64,000 bases of DNA from positions 1-64,000 of the forward strand of contig JAHDIN010000006.1 in assembly GCA_020630775.1 (NCBI GenBank), given 5' to 3'. This stretch comes from Saprospiraceae bacterium (GTDB lineage Bacteria; Bacteroidota; Bacteroidia; Chitinophagales; Saprospiraceae). Shown piece by piece: positions 51,684-60,683 of the stretch (positions are counted from its first letter, which is position 1; each line of letters begins with the position of its first letter). The notes beneath the pieces were generated by a model. It ran no database searches. It was not told the origin of the DNA and worked only from the letters and a program-made list of their open reading frames with translations. A program made the position numbers and the translations under genes.

Positions 51684-52565
51684 TTATAAACCACTTTTTA
51701 TAATTCTCCTTATAAATTTTGAACCGTCTGAATACTTTATTTCTAATAAATACATGTTGTCAGGCAAATGACTGAAGTCTGCAATACAGCGTGTATTTGA
51801 GCAAGATTTGCTTATAATTTGAGTACCTGAAAGATCAAACAAAGTCAAGTTATTAATCTTTAGTGCAGTGCTATTAACAGTAAGTATTTCATTGAATGGA
51901 TTGGGACTAATTTGAGTGATGTTATTTATTTCTTTGGTGTTGGTTGTGTACTTAGAATTGACGTTGTCTATAATAAATATAGTATGTCCTTTAGACGCCT
52001 CTTCTACAAAACCGTCGGCTCCTTTTGCTCTGAATTGAAGTCTGATAGAATCATAATTTGTTGATGACAAATCGTTAATATTTATTTTATATGCATTAAA
52101 TGAATCTTCTTGTTGAGTTATGGAGTCTTGATAAATTATATTCGGATCTAAGAGATTTATTTCGGAGTTAAACCCAAAAATTTCAACATAACAACCTGAG
52201 TTGCCAGCTAAACTATCACACATGGCTTGGTAAGTTATTTCATGTAAATTTCTTAAAGGGATATCCTGGTATAATAGTCCAGAATAACTAGCATCAATCC
52301 CTAATGAATTTGATTCTAGTTTCAATGAAAAAGAATCGACAGGACTGCCTTCGTATCTTGTAGCTGGGACTGAAAACAGAGTTGTATTCTGATCATTTGG
52401 GTTGTTATTTGATTCCCAAACAGCAGGGACAACTGCAGATATACCGTTTATTGAATACATCCAATGGTAAGCGGTATCCCATTTTTCAAAATTTCCATCT
52501 TCTATTTGCGATAATAGATTTGATGTGAATAATAGCGTAATTAAGATGATTGCTGTTCCTTTCAT
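51684..52565 (-). CDS. Secreted T9SS type-A sorting-domain protein
   Basis: The 293-residue protein starts with a signal peptide (TAIILITLLFTSNLLSQIED). A carbohydrate-binding-like jelly-roll follows (GNFEKWDTAYHWMYSINGIS, SYSGLLYQDIPLRNLHEITY, SIRLQFRAKGADGFVEEASK). It ends in a T9SS sorting domain (QISPNPFNEILTVNSTALKI, DNMYLLEIKYSDGSKFIRR). It is exported by T9SS; ligand unknown. Confidence 0.85.
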   Translation of the reverse strand: MKGTAIILITLLFTSNLLSQIEDGNFEKWDTAYHWMYSINGISAVVPAVWESNNNPNDQNTTLFSVPATRYEGSPVDSFSLKLESNSLGIDASYSGLLYQDIPLRNLHEITYQAMCDSLAGNSGCYVEIFGFNSEINLLDPNIIYQDSITQQEDSFNAYKININDLSSTNYDSIRLQFRAKGADGFVEEASKGHTIFIIDNVNSKYTTNTKEINNITQISPNPFNEILTVNSTALKINNLTLFDLSGTQIISKSCSNTRCIADFSHLPDNMYLLEIKYSDGSKFIRRIIKSGL

Positions 52566-52639
52566 GTTGATTTATTGTAGCAGACTGTTTTATTTATTCT
52601 TGAAAGTGTTTACTGCCGCAATGTTCATTGGTTAATCTA

Positions 52640-53869
52640 TCACTTACCGTTTGCAATAGTAATCTTCTTAGATAAAACCCCATCCTTGGTATCCAAATTC
52701 AAAATATATACGCCCGACTTTAAAGTAGATACGTCCACCTTACTAGGCGCGCTATTCCCAGTAAGTACAGTTTTTCCATCTAAATCTCTGATCACCCATT
52801 TTGCGTTAGTTTTTGGTAATGATTCTACAATATGAATTTCATCAGATGCGGGATTCGGGAATACGGTCAATGTAGCAGCATCAAGATTATCCGCAGAAGA
52901 CGGCCCATTAAATACAAGTTTAGCGATGTGATTACCTATCGTCCCAACAGCGATAACGGTGTCTTGGTATTCGGCAAATTCAAATACTTGACTCGGTATA
53001 TCTGAAATCTCTTCTCGGTCAAAGAAATATTCTCGGTTGTCTCGAATAACCGTAATGCCTTCGTCACTTATAGTTGAGATATTAGATAGCCAAACATCTT
53101 CTTTGGAATCTTTAAATACATTGATATAACTGTCAAATTGATCTTGTATGATGACATTATAATTTGTACCGTCATATAGGACGACACCGCCGCCATTCAT
53201 AGCTAGCCATACTTCGGTTTCTGATTCGATATGTATGTCATTGACTCTAGCGCCGGAGATGTGCGTACGCATGTCTTCATTTGTCCATTCTAAGTCTGGA
53301 GATATTCTTGTCAGGAATTCTCTATTGCCAAACCATACATTATCAGAGGCATCAATGTAAGGGTCAAGATTAAAGTCCGACTTTAAGTCAGGGTAGTCCG
53401 CGGTAGTAAATTGTATCGTCTCATCGGTACTAAAATCATGACGTATCAAGCCCAAGCCATCAGTAGATATCCAAAGTATTTGATTTTGAATGGCTAAGTC
53501 TCTTAGGTTGTCCACAGGCAAAAAAGAATTAGAGCTGTTGTAGTTGTTTAGCATGCCATCCTTGTATGTCCAAAGACCTCGTTCTGTCGTTGTAAACCAT
53601 ATGGTACCGTCTTCATCTGTGGCAACGCCCCTTGGTTCTATGCGCGGATCATCGGGATCTACTTCTATATTTTCCCAAACACCATTGGTTCGGATATTTA
53701 AAGTGCCGTTTTCATTAACAGCTATAAGCTGGTCTTGATTGGTGATTAAGTCCCAATTCCATGACCATGTATTTGAAGGGTCGACGCCTTCAATGATAGA
53801 GTTTAAGGTTTGAGCTTGTAGGCTGATAGCGCATGTGATGCATACAAAGAAATGGAATAGTTTATTCAT
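52640..53869 (-). CDS. Propeller protein with T9SS type-A sorting domain
   Basis: In 409 residues a signal peptide (FHFFVCITCAISLQAQ) precedes Reg_prop-type repeats (DEDGTIWFTTTERGLWTYKD, NQILWISTDGLGLIRHDFST, ASDNVWFGNREFLTR, SETEVWLAMNGGGVVLYDG). A T9SS sorting domain ends the protein (LTVFPNPASDEIHIVESL, ending SKKITIANGK). It differs from the 2572 and 28386 proteins in being T9SS-exported instead of lipid-anchored. Confidence 0.88.
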   Translation of the reverse strand: MNKLFHFFVCITCAISLQAQTLNSIIEGVDPSNTWSWNWDLITNQDQLIAVNENGTLNIRTNGVWENIEVDPDDPRIEPRGVATDEDGTIWFTTTERGLWTYKDGMLNNYNSSNSFLPVDNLRDLAIQNQILWISTDGLGLIRHDFSTDETIQFTTADYPDLKSDFNLDPYIDASDNVWFGNREFLTRISPDLEWTNEDMRTHISGARVNDIHIESETEVWLAMNGGGVVLYDGTNYNVIIQDQFDSYINVFKDSKEDVWLSNISTISDEGITVIRDNREYFFDREEISDIPSQVFEFAEYQDTVIAVGTIGNHIAKLVFNGPSSADNLDAATLTVFPNPASDEIHIVESLPKTNAKWVIRDLDGKTVLTGNSAPSKVDVSTLKSGVYILNLDTKDGVLSKKITIANGK

Positions 53870-54128
53870 GTTTATGATTTTGAGTTTAGGAAGTTAACGT
53901 TCGTAAATTTAGCTTTTTTAGTCTTTTGTTCAGTTCTAGCGCATCAATTTATTGTTTAAGCGACTTGTGTAAATAAAAGCTTAATGATTCAGGTAGTGAA
54001 TGAACGGTAATCGATTAGGCAGCGTGTCTGTATCTGTGTATATGCTATGTTTTCCGCGCCTTGTAGTCTTGCAGCTTTAGAACTTATAGTGATAAGGTGA
54101 AATGTGGTTGGTTAGCGTCCTGCAATGC

Positions 54129-55208
54129 TTAATTGATAACGGCATTAAATTTTTCCCAAAAGAGATTGTCGAAAGACGATAAGGCAAAATTATCTCCCGA
54201 CGTCGTCGCTTCTCCATTTCTGATAATGACCAATTGCTGACTAGGGACAATATAGATGCGTTGCTCATCTTTACCCATAGCAGCTACCATGTCTGCGGGT
54301 GCATTAGGGACAAGTGCGCCAGGAAATATTGTTTGCGTAGCGGGTAACATGTGTTGGCTCTTTCCATTTAACCACCATAAGTAACCATAGGATGGATTTA
54401 TGTTTTGAGAACTCGTTTGGCTTTCGACAAAAAAGTCCTCTTCATGAATTTGTTCTCCATCCCAATGTCCATTTTGAGAAGCCCATAAGCCGAATCGTGC
54501 CATGCTTCGTGTATTGCTATGGTAGATGCGATATATGATGCCGTTATTCCAAAAGCCGTCCATGCCTATTTTATCGGCTAATCTGGTGTTGAAATAGTTC
54601 TCGAATTCGATGCCACTTGCAGTTTCAATGATATTCATTAACCGTTGAAAAACGTTGCCATATGCCCATCTGGTGCCAGCGTCAGCGATGTAAGTTAAAT
54701 TGGATGGGATGACAAGTTGGGGCACGTCATCTAAGCCGGATGTCATGGACAATAAGCTTTTAACTGTTATTAATGCTTCCTGTTCGGGGGTGGTGCTTGT
54801 CCAGTTCTGGCCGATGTAATCTGATACTTTATTATTGATATCGATAAATCCATTTTGTTGAGCGATGCCTGTGATCGCTGTCACTAAAGTTTTGCCTGCA
54901 CTATTCCATCGCCAAGTTGAGCTAGGGCTATGCCCATTAAAGTATTCTTCAACTACAATTTTTCCATTATGCAATACCATAAAGGATTTAGAGTTTTCTT
55001 CAATTAAGAATTGCTTTAAGTTTTCTAATTCGGTGAGGTTCCATTCAAGATCTTGAGGTGAAGTCGTTTGCCATTCATCAGAGTCGATAGGAGGGAAGTA
55101 GACGCTTGTTTCTTCTGCAGGTGGTAACAAATTATCGTCATTTGTTTCGCAACTGATTGTAAGAAAAGTGCCGAGTATAAATGGTATGAATAGTTTGGCG
55201 TACTTCAT
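54129..55208 (-). CDS. Serine beta-lactamase-family hydrolase, lipoprotein
   Basis: This 359-residue protein has a lipoprotein signal (FIPFILGTFLTISCETND) and the class C beta-lactamase/esterase fold. The S-x-x-K nucleophile pair is in WNSAGKTLVTAI, the Y-x-N motif in RWAYGNVFQRL, and SLLSMTSGLDD is also typical. The third motif (H/K-x-G) may be GYLWWLNGKSQH. Such proteins are usually esterases or peptidases; beta-lactam activity is not implied. Confidence 0.88.
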   Translation of the reverse strand: MKYAKLFIPFILGTFLTISCETNDDNLLPPAEETSVYFPPIDSDEWQTTSPQDLEWNLTELENLKQFLIEENSKSFMVLHNGKIVVEEYFNGHSPSSTWRWNSAGKTLVTAITGIAQQNGFIDINNKVSDYIGQNWTSTTPEQEALITVKSLLSMTSGLDDVPQLVIPSNLTYIADAGTRWAYGNVFQRLMNIIETASGIEFENYFNTRLADKIGMDGFWNNGIIYRIYHSNTRSMARFGLWASQNGHWDGEQIHEEDFFVESQTSSQNINPSYGYLWWLNGKSQHMLPATQTIFPGALVPNAPADMVAAMGKDEQRIYIVPSQQLVIIRNGEATTSGDNFALSSFDNLFWEKFNAVIN

Positions 55209-55436
55209 TTTAGGAATATGCTTATTAGACAGTGGTAGGGTTGAAAGGTTTAATGATTTTCCATCAATTTGTACGAAAGACTAGTTTCTTTTAGTTTTTA
55301 TAAATTCTGAATCTAGTATTTGCGCGTCATTCATTGAATTTGGTTTTGATCTAAAGAAAGTAGTTGTTTATTTATAGCCTTCCTCAATAATTAGAAGATG
55401 TCCTATAACTACATAATAATGCCTCTCGACTTTTAT

Positions 55437-56507
55437 TTATGTGTAAAGTTCCTTTCTTATTTTAATCAGTAAGTCCTCTATCATTTTATAGTTAGGTTCA
55501 TCTGGTAATTTTGATGTGATATAAGCTTGTTCGACCAGTGACATTTTACTATTTGCCATTTTGATTAGTTCGTCATACTGCCATTCTCCATTCCTTATTT
55601 TGAGAAGTTCGTCTCTGTTTTCTCTTTTGACATTAATCTTTTCATCTCTTAGTATCTCTTCTGCCATGTCTAATAATCTAAAAGTATGCATCATGTTTTT
55701 AGAGTCGTAGTTCTTTCCATGTTGTATATTGTTTTCATACCTGCTTTCATTTCTCTGATCCACCCAATCCCAATACGCTTTATAGTCCTTGCAGTATTTA
55801 ATATAGCCATCCTGATTAAATTGAAGATGTGTTAGAGGTTTTTCATTCTTTGGAATGCTGCTCAATAATACAGATGTGGCAGTTTTCTTCTTTGTTACCC
55901 CATTGTATCCAAGTTGTTTTGAATCATCGTAATAAAGACCATAAGTGTCTTTGAAGTGAGGTATTTTTACTAATCCGATGTTTTCTTGGGATTTTCCTTC
56001 CTCTTTCAACCATTGTGATAGAGGTATAGATCCTTGTTTATTAAGTATATAACAAAAGTCTGTTACCAACTTCTTTAGTCTTGGCATTGGGTTTACAATT
56101 TTTTTATTGAGTCCTCTAGCCTTTCTTACTTGAGTAAATGCATAGCCGCCGAATGTATCTTTGCATTTTTTTGAAATAAAGTCCTTTGTTTTGATTTTTT
56201 TCATAATTGGATGCTTTATCAAAACTTTGTCCTTCGGTGTTTCAAGTAGTTCAAGTATGTTGGGATTGTTCTTAGATAACAATTCTAAGAATCTTCCAAT
56301 TTCATAAAAAACGATATCGTTTGTTTCATTCGATATTTGTGGTAAATAATGAAATCCAAAAAAAATATCTTTCGGCAAATAAAAAACACCTTTGATGTCG
56401 GTGTCTGAATTTGGAACGTCTAGATTATATGCTTTACTTCCTGAAATGCATTCGAGTAATATTAGATTGTTTTCTCTTATAAATTCTATGTTAAGTTTAG
56501 TTTTCAA
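55437..56507 (-). CDS. RlaP-type nucleotidyltransferase, third gene of operon
   Basis: The 356-residue protein opens with the pol-beta signature ISGSKAYNLDVPNSDTDIKG (GS...DxD), then FYEIGRFLELLSKNNPNILE and an alpha-helical C-terminal region with HTFRLLDMAEEIL. This fits the Pfam RNA-repair pathway DNA polymerase beta family (PF10127, RlaP). Its start overlaps the preceding nucleotidyltransferase gene by 11 bp. Nucleotide addition to RNA ends is the family hypothesis. Confidence 0.82.
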   Translation of the reverse strand: MKTKLNIEFIRENNLILLECISGSKAYNLDVPNSDTDIKGVFYLPKDIFFGFHYLPQISNETNDIVFYEIGRFLELLSKNNPNILELLETPKDKVLIKHPIMKKIKTKDFISKKCKDTFGGYAFTQVRKARGLNKKIVNPMPRLKKLVTDFCYILNKQGSIPLSQWLKEEGKSQENIGLVKIPHFKDTYGLYYDDSKQLGYNGVTKKKTATSVLLSSIPKNEKPLTHLQFNQDGYIKYCKDYKAYWDWVDQRNESRYENNIQHGKNYDSKNMMHTFRLLDMAEEILRDEKINVKRENRDELLKIRNGEWQYDELIKMANSKMSLVEQAYITSKLPDEPNYKMIEDLLIKIRKELYT

Positions 56508-57252
56508 TTATTTCTTTGAATTTAGTGTTGAGTTTTTCTGATGATTGTAGTTCAGTAGTATCCTGCATATTGACTGAATTTAAATAATTAAATTCTTGGT
56601 CAATAAAATCAATAATTAGTTTATCCATTTTATGAACATAATCCTCATTTGCCGATTTTTTAATTTCTAGCAAATGGTTTATGTGATTCATTACTGTATC
56701 ATCTTCAACGATTGATATTAAATTTGGAATGTCCATTGGCGGAATTTCATTTTTTTTGATTATCCATTTTGCAGCCATAATGGGTCTTAGGACATAAAAT
56801 AATTTCTTTAATTTAATCGCACTTGATAAATCATTGTTAGAGAAGCTATTCTTGGCTATACCTTTATAATGATTCACTGTATGTCTTGGGTTGAAATACT
56901 CCTTGCACAAATTGAGGAGAGTTGATCTAAAATCTTCGATTTCTGTGTATATGATAGGGGATTGTGCCCATTCAAATGGAGTTGCGTTAGATTTTCGGAT
57001 CAATTTCAACGTTTTCTTAATATCCCATCCATTAATATCAAGCAATTCTCCGTGAAAGTAATTAATGCTATCTGGTTTGTCGTCAATTTCTAAGTAGTCC
57101 GACTTAGGTCTTTTGTATATGATTCTTACATCATAATCACTATCCGGTGAAGGGCAGCCCCATGCACGACTACCACTTTCAGCTGCAAGAAGAATTTTAA
57201 TATTCTGCTTTTCTTCTAGTTGTTTAATATGCTTTATTATTTCATTTCTCAT
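56497..57252 (-). CDS. RlaP-type nucleotidyltransferase, second gene of operon
   Basis: The 251-residue protein has the full motif AAESGSRAWGCPSPDSDYDV followed by RIIY, then INYFHGELLDINGWDIKKTL, SNATPFEWAQSPIIY and HYKGIAKNSFSNN. It belongs to the same PF10127-type pol-beta superfamily as its neighbour but is shorter. It overlaps both neighbours by 11 bp, so the three are translated together. Confidence 0.85.
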   Translation of the reverse strand: MRNEIIKHIKQLEEKQNIKILLAAESGSRAWGCPSPDSDYDVRIIYKRPKSDYLEIDDKPDSINYFHGELLDINGWDIKKTLKLIRKSNATPFEWAQSPIIYTEIEDFRSTLLNLCKEYFNPRHTVNHYKGIAKNSFSNNDLSSAIKLKKLFYVLRPIMAAKWIIKKNEIPPMDIPNLISIVEDDTVMNHINHLLEIKKSANEDYVHKMDKLIIDFIDQEFNYLNSVNMQDTTELQSSEKLNTKFKEIIEN

Positions 57253-57922
57253 AATGTGAAATAAATTTTGGAATAAAGCCTCCTTGTGTACAGCCTGGTA
57301 TCGGAATCATTTGGTCTCCAGTTTGATCTACATTAAGTGACTTTATGCCATTGTAAAATTTTGATTTGTACTCTGGTTTAATATCATTTACTCTCACAAG
57401 GATGTGGTAACCTCCACGTGTTTCTAAAATTTCTACACAATCTCTATTGATGAATTCATCAAGTTTTGTAGGGTCAAATGGTTTGTAGTCAATATCAAAA
57501 TCAAGATATATTTTACTCCCTACGCTTCTTTGAATGCAGCTTATTACTTCAGCATGAGGGTTAAACGAACGCTTTTCATCACGTAGTAATTTCGTTAATT
57601 CTATGATACTACTGTAAGTAGCCTTCAAAAGGGATCTTGGATTGGGATTAATGTAAAGAGCTAGTGATTGTTCTTCAACAGTTTCTCCAAAAAGAATATA
57701 ATTACCTTTCTTGACCTCAAGCTGACTAATTTTGTTATACATACGTTCTTTATCAGTTAAGAAACGTTTAAGCTGTGCTTTATCACTTTTTAGTTTAGAG
57801 TTTTGTGAATACTTCTTTCTGCTGAATAATGAACAATAGTATTTTTCATTTTCTTTTAGATCTGGAAGCCAATCTATGAAGTCCAGTAATAAATTCTTGT
57901 CTTTTATGATCTCGTAGTTCAT
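57242..57922 (-). CDS. Possible archaeo-eukaryotic primase-like protein, first gene of operon
   Basis: The 226-residue protein has no signal. Motifs recall the AEP primase/Prim-Pol fold: a metal site of D-x-D type (KIYLDFDIDYKPFD, about residues 136-149), a strand with His (ETRGGYHILVRV) and a terminal IPIPGCTQGGFIPKF. The N-terminal half is basic and includes YYCSLFSRKKY. The assignment rests on the spacing of DxD and xxH only. It heads an operon with two RlaP-type nucleotidyltransferases, so nucleic-acid end repair is a plausible role. Confidence 0.6.
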   Translation of the reverse strand: MNYEIIKDKNLLLDFIDWLPDLKENEKYYCSLFSRKKYSQNSKLKSDKAQLKRFLTDKERMYNKISQLEVKKGNYILFGETVEEQSLALYINPNPRSLLKATYSSIIELTKLLRDEKRSFNPHAEVISCIQRSVGSKIYLDFDIDYKPFDPTKLDEFINRDCVEILETRGGYHILVRVNDIKPEYKSKFYNGIKSLNVDQTGDQMIPIPGCTQGGFIPKFISHYEK

Positions 57923-57964
57923 TTCTTGGAATTATTAAGAGAAAACTAAGCTATGATAAGCTAA

Positions 57965-58498
57965 TCAAGGATTGAAATTTTCATTAACCACGAAAGTATT
58001 GTTGATCTTATCATGCCAGCCTTGTCTGTTCTTGTCAAATAAGATCCATATAAAACCTAATGAAAGCACTATAAAGGATATCGTCTTCGAGGTGTTTCTG
58101 CCTATCGATTCATTAATAGTCATTCTTTCGCCATTTTCATTAACGACTTTAATGCCCATCGCTATTTTTCCAAAAGTTCCTTGTCTTTCCGAAGACTCCA
58201 TGCCTATGCAATAGATGAGCCAAACTAAAAATGAAATATTTCTTATCCAGTTCCGCTCTTTTAAAAATTTTATTCTTGGTTCAATTGATTCGCCTCTGTT
58301 AAGGTAAGCACTTAGGGTGTCATCGAAGCCAAAGAAAAAGTAGGCAATGGCAAATATTATTAAACCAATGGGTATAATATCAATGACGTATGCCCCTAAT
58401 CTTTTGCCTCTATCTGCTAAGTGTTGTTTTAATTCCATTTGGACAGGTATGTGCGTTAAATTATTAATCTTTGTCTTATTTACCTGAATTTTATTCAT
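57965..58498 (-). CDS. RDD-family membrane protein
   Basis: From the ATG at 58498 the protein has 177 residues; 58438 is another plausible start. The RDD domain is clear: ADRGKRLGAYVIDIIPIGLI (Arg and Asp), a second segment near residues 100-115, and GTFGKIAMGIKVVNENGERM followed by SIGRNTSKTISFIVLSLGFI and DKNRQGWHDKINNTFVV. RDD proteins are multi-pass inner-membrane proteins, sometimes ion exchangers. Function here unknown. Confidence 0.88.
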   Translation of the reverse strand: MNKIQVNKTKINNLTHIPVQMELKQHLADRGKRLGAYVIDIIPIGLIIFAIAYFFFGFDDTLSAYLNRGESIEPRIKFLKERNWIRNISFLVWLIYCIGMESSERQGTFGKIAMGIKVVNENGERMTINESIGRNTSKTISFIVLSLGFIWILFDKNRQGWHDKINNTFVVNENFNP

Positions 58499-58562
58499 AA
58501 ACCAAATTAAGTTAATGGCTATTATCGTCAGTTCGTTACGCATAAAACTTTAGTCACAGCTT

Positions 58563-59468
58563 TTATTTAATTTCTTCTAAAGCATAATTTTGCGTTGTGG
58601 AAGTATTGCCCATAATCCCTGTTGATTTTGCAGAAAGTACTCCATTTAATGATGTCCATCTACCTTTCGTGATTGAGAATTTTGCGGTGGCACTAAACGA
58701 ATAGTCAATTGTAATAGATCTTGCTTTAGTTAATTCATTTACGTATTCAGTTGCTTCGTTATCTTTATTTGATATTGATCCGAATGGATTGTTCATGCTA
58801 AAGGTGCCTTTGACATATTCTCTGATTTTATAGTCTAATATCGCTATGGTGTCTGTTTCAGTTGTAAGCAATTCTATAAGCTCCACGCGATTTGTTCTTT
58901 CAGCTTCTTCGCATTTGAAATTTTGGTCATTGCCAATAAGTGATAAATTATTAAGTTGCCAAGTATCACCAACTGATATCGGCTGACCTGGCAATTCAAA
59001 GAACATTGATATTAAATTTAGTTGGGCTCTATTAAGCCAGAAGCTATATACTTCGCCTGATTTTTTAATGGCCCCTCTTACCAAGGTCCCTTGCATAAAC
59101 GCGTTCATAAAATCTATTTCGACATCGTCGGTTGGGTTGCTTTTTTCTTTATGTTTTCCAACCAGTTCTATGTCAATTACATTCTCGAAATTTTCAGAAT
59201 TTGTCAAGTAGGTTATAAGATTTGTGTTTTCGATTTGCTTTTTAAGCATTTCTGCAAATTCTGTATTTTTTATTAGCTCTTGAAAAGGGGAGTGTCCATC
59301 AATTTCGGTTTTGACATTATGCATCAGTGTTTTATAAAATATCGTATCACCTTTATCGAGTTTCCAATTGAGGTTTATTTTTTCGTCGCTGTCTCTATTA
59401 TTTGTAGATTGTCCTAATACGAATTGAACAATGTGTAATAGTAATATTGTCGATAATAAGTATTTCAT
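58563..59468 (-). CDS. Secreted protein, DUF6263-like
   Basis: The 301-residue protein has a signal peptide (LLSTILLLHIVQFVLGQSTN). The start of the mature domain (INLNWKLDKGDTIFYKTLMH) and its repeated strands resemble DUF6263 proteins. FFELPGQPISVGDTWQLNNL and KFSITKGRWTSLNGVLSAKS are also typical of this secreted family. Function unknown; assignment moderate. Confidence 0.6.
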   Translation of the reverse strand: MKYLLSTILLLHIVQFVLGQSTNNRDSDEKINLNWKLDKGDTIFYKTLMHNVKTEIDGHSPFQELIKNTEFAEMLKKQIENTNLITYLTNSENFENVIDIELVGKHKEKSNPTDDVEIDFMNAFMQGTLVRGAIKKSGEVYSFWLNRAQLNLISMFFELPGQPISVGDTWQLNNLSLIGNDQNFKCEEAERTNRVELIELLTTETDTIAILDYKIREYVKGTFSMNNPFGSISNKDNEATEYVNELTKARSITIDYSFSATAKFSITKGRWTSLNGVLSAKSTGIMGNTSTTQNYALEEIK

Positions 59469-59542
59469 TTATTTTTAATTTAAGAGCGCCAGTTGCACCA
59501 GTAATTGAATTTACTACTAAGGTTGGCAATAGAAGAAATGTG

Positions 59543-60463
59543 CTAATTTATCTTTTTACTTTCTGCTTTTAGTTCATCGATGATTTCGGCGCTTACCCAA
59601 TAGATGTCTTGCTTGCTAGTATAGAATAAATACTTGCCGTCTTTAGTTACAAATGGACAAAGTTCATGTGCTTCTGTATTAATTGTTGCGCCCATATTTT
59701 TGGATGGTGTCCAATCGCCATTTTTATCCTTGAAACTTATGTACAAATCCCCCTCGCCAAATCCTGATTTTCTTGCAGCACAAAAAATAATATAGGATTC
59801 GTCTGGGGCTATAAAAACATCTGCTTCGTATCTCTTTGAATTTATAGCGTCATTTAATTTGCGGGGATTTTCAAATTTGCCGTTTCTAAATTCTGATGTA
59901 TAAATATCGAAATCACGACGCCTTTTATCGCTTTTGCCTTTGTTGGATGCAAAATACATGGCACCATTATCGGTAAATGAAATATAGTATTCGTGAGCAT
60001 CCGTATTGATTTTCGTGCCTGCGTTTATCGGTTTAGACCAACCGTTTTCAATTCGTTGAGAATACCATATGTCATAATCTTTAATAGTGTCTTGTGCGTC
60101 TTTGGGTTTATTTGAAATGTAGTAGAGTCTATTTTCATCATTTGAAAGGAATGGGTCGTTAAAGCTATATGTTGAATCAGAAACAATCGTTTTAGGTATT
60201 GTCCATTTGCCGTCTATATATTTAGAACATTTTATATAAGCTTTATTTGCAGAATCAATAGCGAAGTAAAATTCATCATTAGCTTTATTAAATATCGATC
60301 CAAATTCTGAGATAGAATCTTTTGATATAAATCCTTTAGCAAAAATTACGGGTTTTAGATCTGGTATTATTGTGTCAATATAGGTGTTGTCTACTGATGA
60401 ATTTTGATGGCATGAGGAAGGGATTAGAAGCGTAAATATAAATAGAGTAATGCTAATCTTCAT
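59543..60463 (-). CDS. PD40/TolB-like propeller lipoprotein
   Basis: In 306 residues a lipoprotein signal (LFIFTLLIPSSCHQN) precedes about five WD40-like (PD40) repeats with F-S-x-D-x-x-x-x-Y-F (SNDENRLYYISNKPKDAQDT, TDNGAMYFASNKGKSDKRRR, APDESYIIFCAARKSGFGEG, TKDGKYLFYTSKQDIYWVSA). It belongs to the group of PD40 proteins common in Bacteroidota. It is probably a scaffold or glycan/peptide binder (inference). Confidence 0.85.
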   Translation of the reverse strand: MKISITLFIFTLLIPSSCHQNSSVDNTYIDTIIPDLKPVIFAKGFISKDSISEFGSIFNKANDEFYFAIDSANKAYIKCSKYIDGKWTIPKTIVSDSTYSFNDPFLSNDENRLYYISNKPKDAQDTIKDYDIWYSQRIENGWSKPINAGTKINTDAHEYYISFTDNGAMYFASNKGKSDKRRRDFDIYTSEFRNGKFENPRKLNDAINSKRYEADVFIAPDESYIIFCAARKSGFGEGDLYISFKDKNGDWTPSKNMGATINTEAHELCPFVTKDGKYLFYTSKQDIYWVSAEIIDELKAESKKIN

Positions 60464-60536
60464 TTGTTATATATCTAGTACATTTGTAATTGGCTGGTTT
60501 TTCGGTGAAGTATATTTGCTTTAACGCGAAATTTTC

Positions 60537-60594
60537 TTCCATCATAAAGTTCTGCAATAAATCTTATCCTCAGGCACGATGGAAAGAATAAATT
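60537..60594. repeat. Inverted repeat with CTCAGGCACG box
   Basis: TTCCATC (60537-60543) pairs with GATGGAA (60588-60594), and the arms extend into A/T-rich sequence with a bulge. The right arm is preceded by CTCAGGCACG, the 10-mer also found beside the 8546-8592 palindrome. Confidence 0.35.
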
Positions 60595-60639
60595 TAATAG
60601 ATTATTGTTTCTAAATTTTATTTAAAGGGATTAATGTTA

Positions 60640-60673
60640 AAAATAATGGAGAGAGAATTTATCTCCCTCCATT
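60640..60673 (-). terminator. Probable rho-independent terminator
   Basis: AATGGAGAGAGA (60645-60656) pairs with TCTCCCTCCATT (60662-60673) with one mismatch and a 5-nt loop. The minus strand continues into ATTTTT. It sits 11 bp after the stop of the PKD-type lipoprotein gene. Confidence 0.6.
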
Positions 60674-60683
60674 CGATGTTTTA

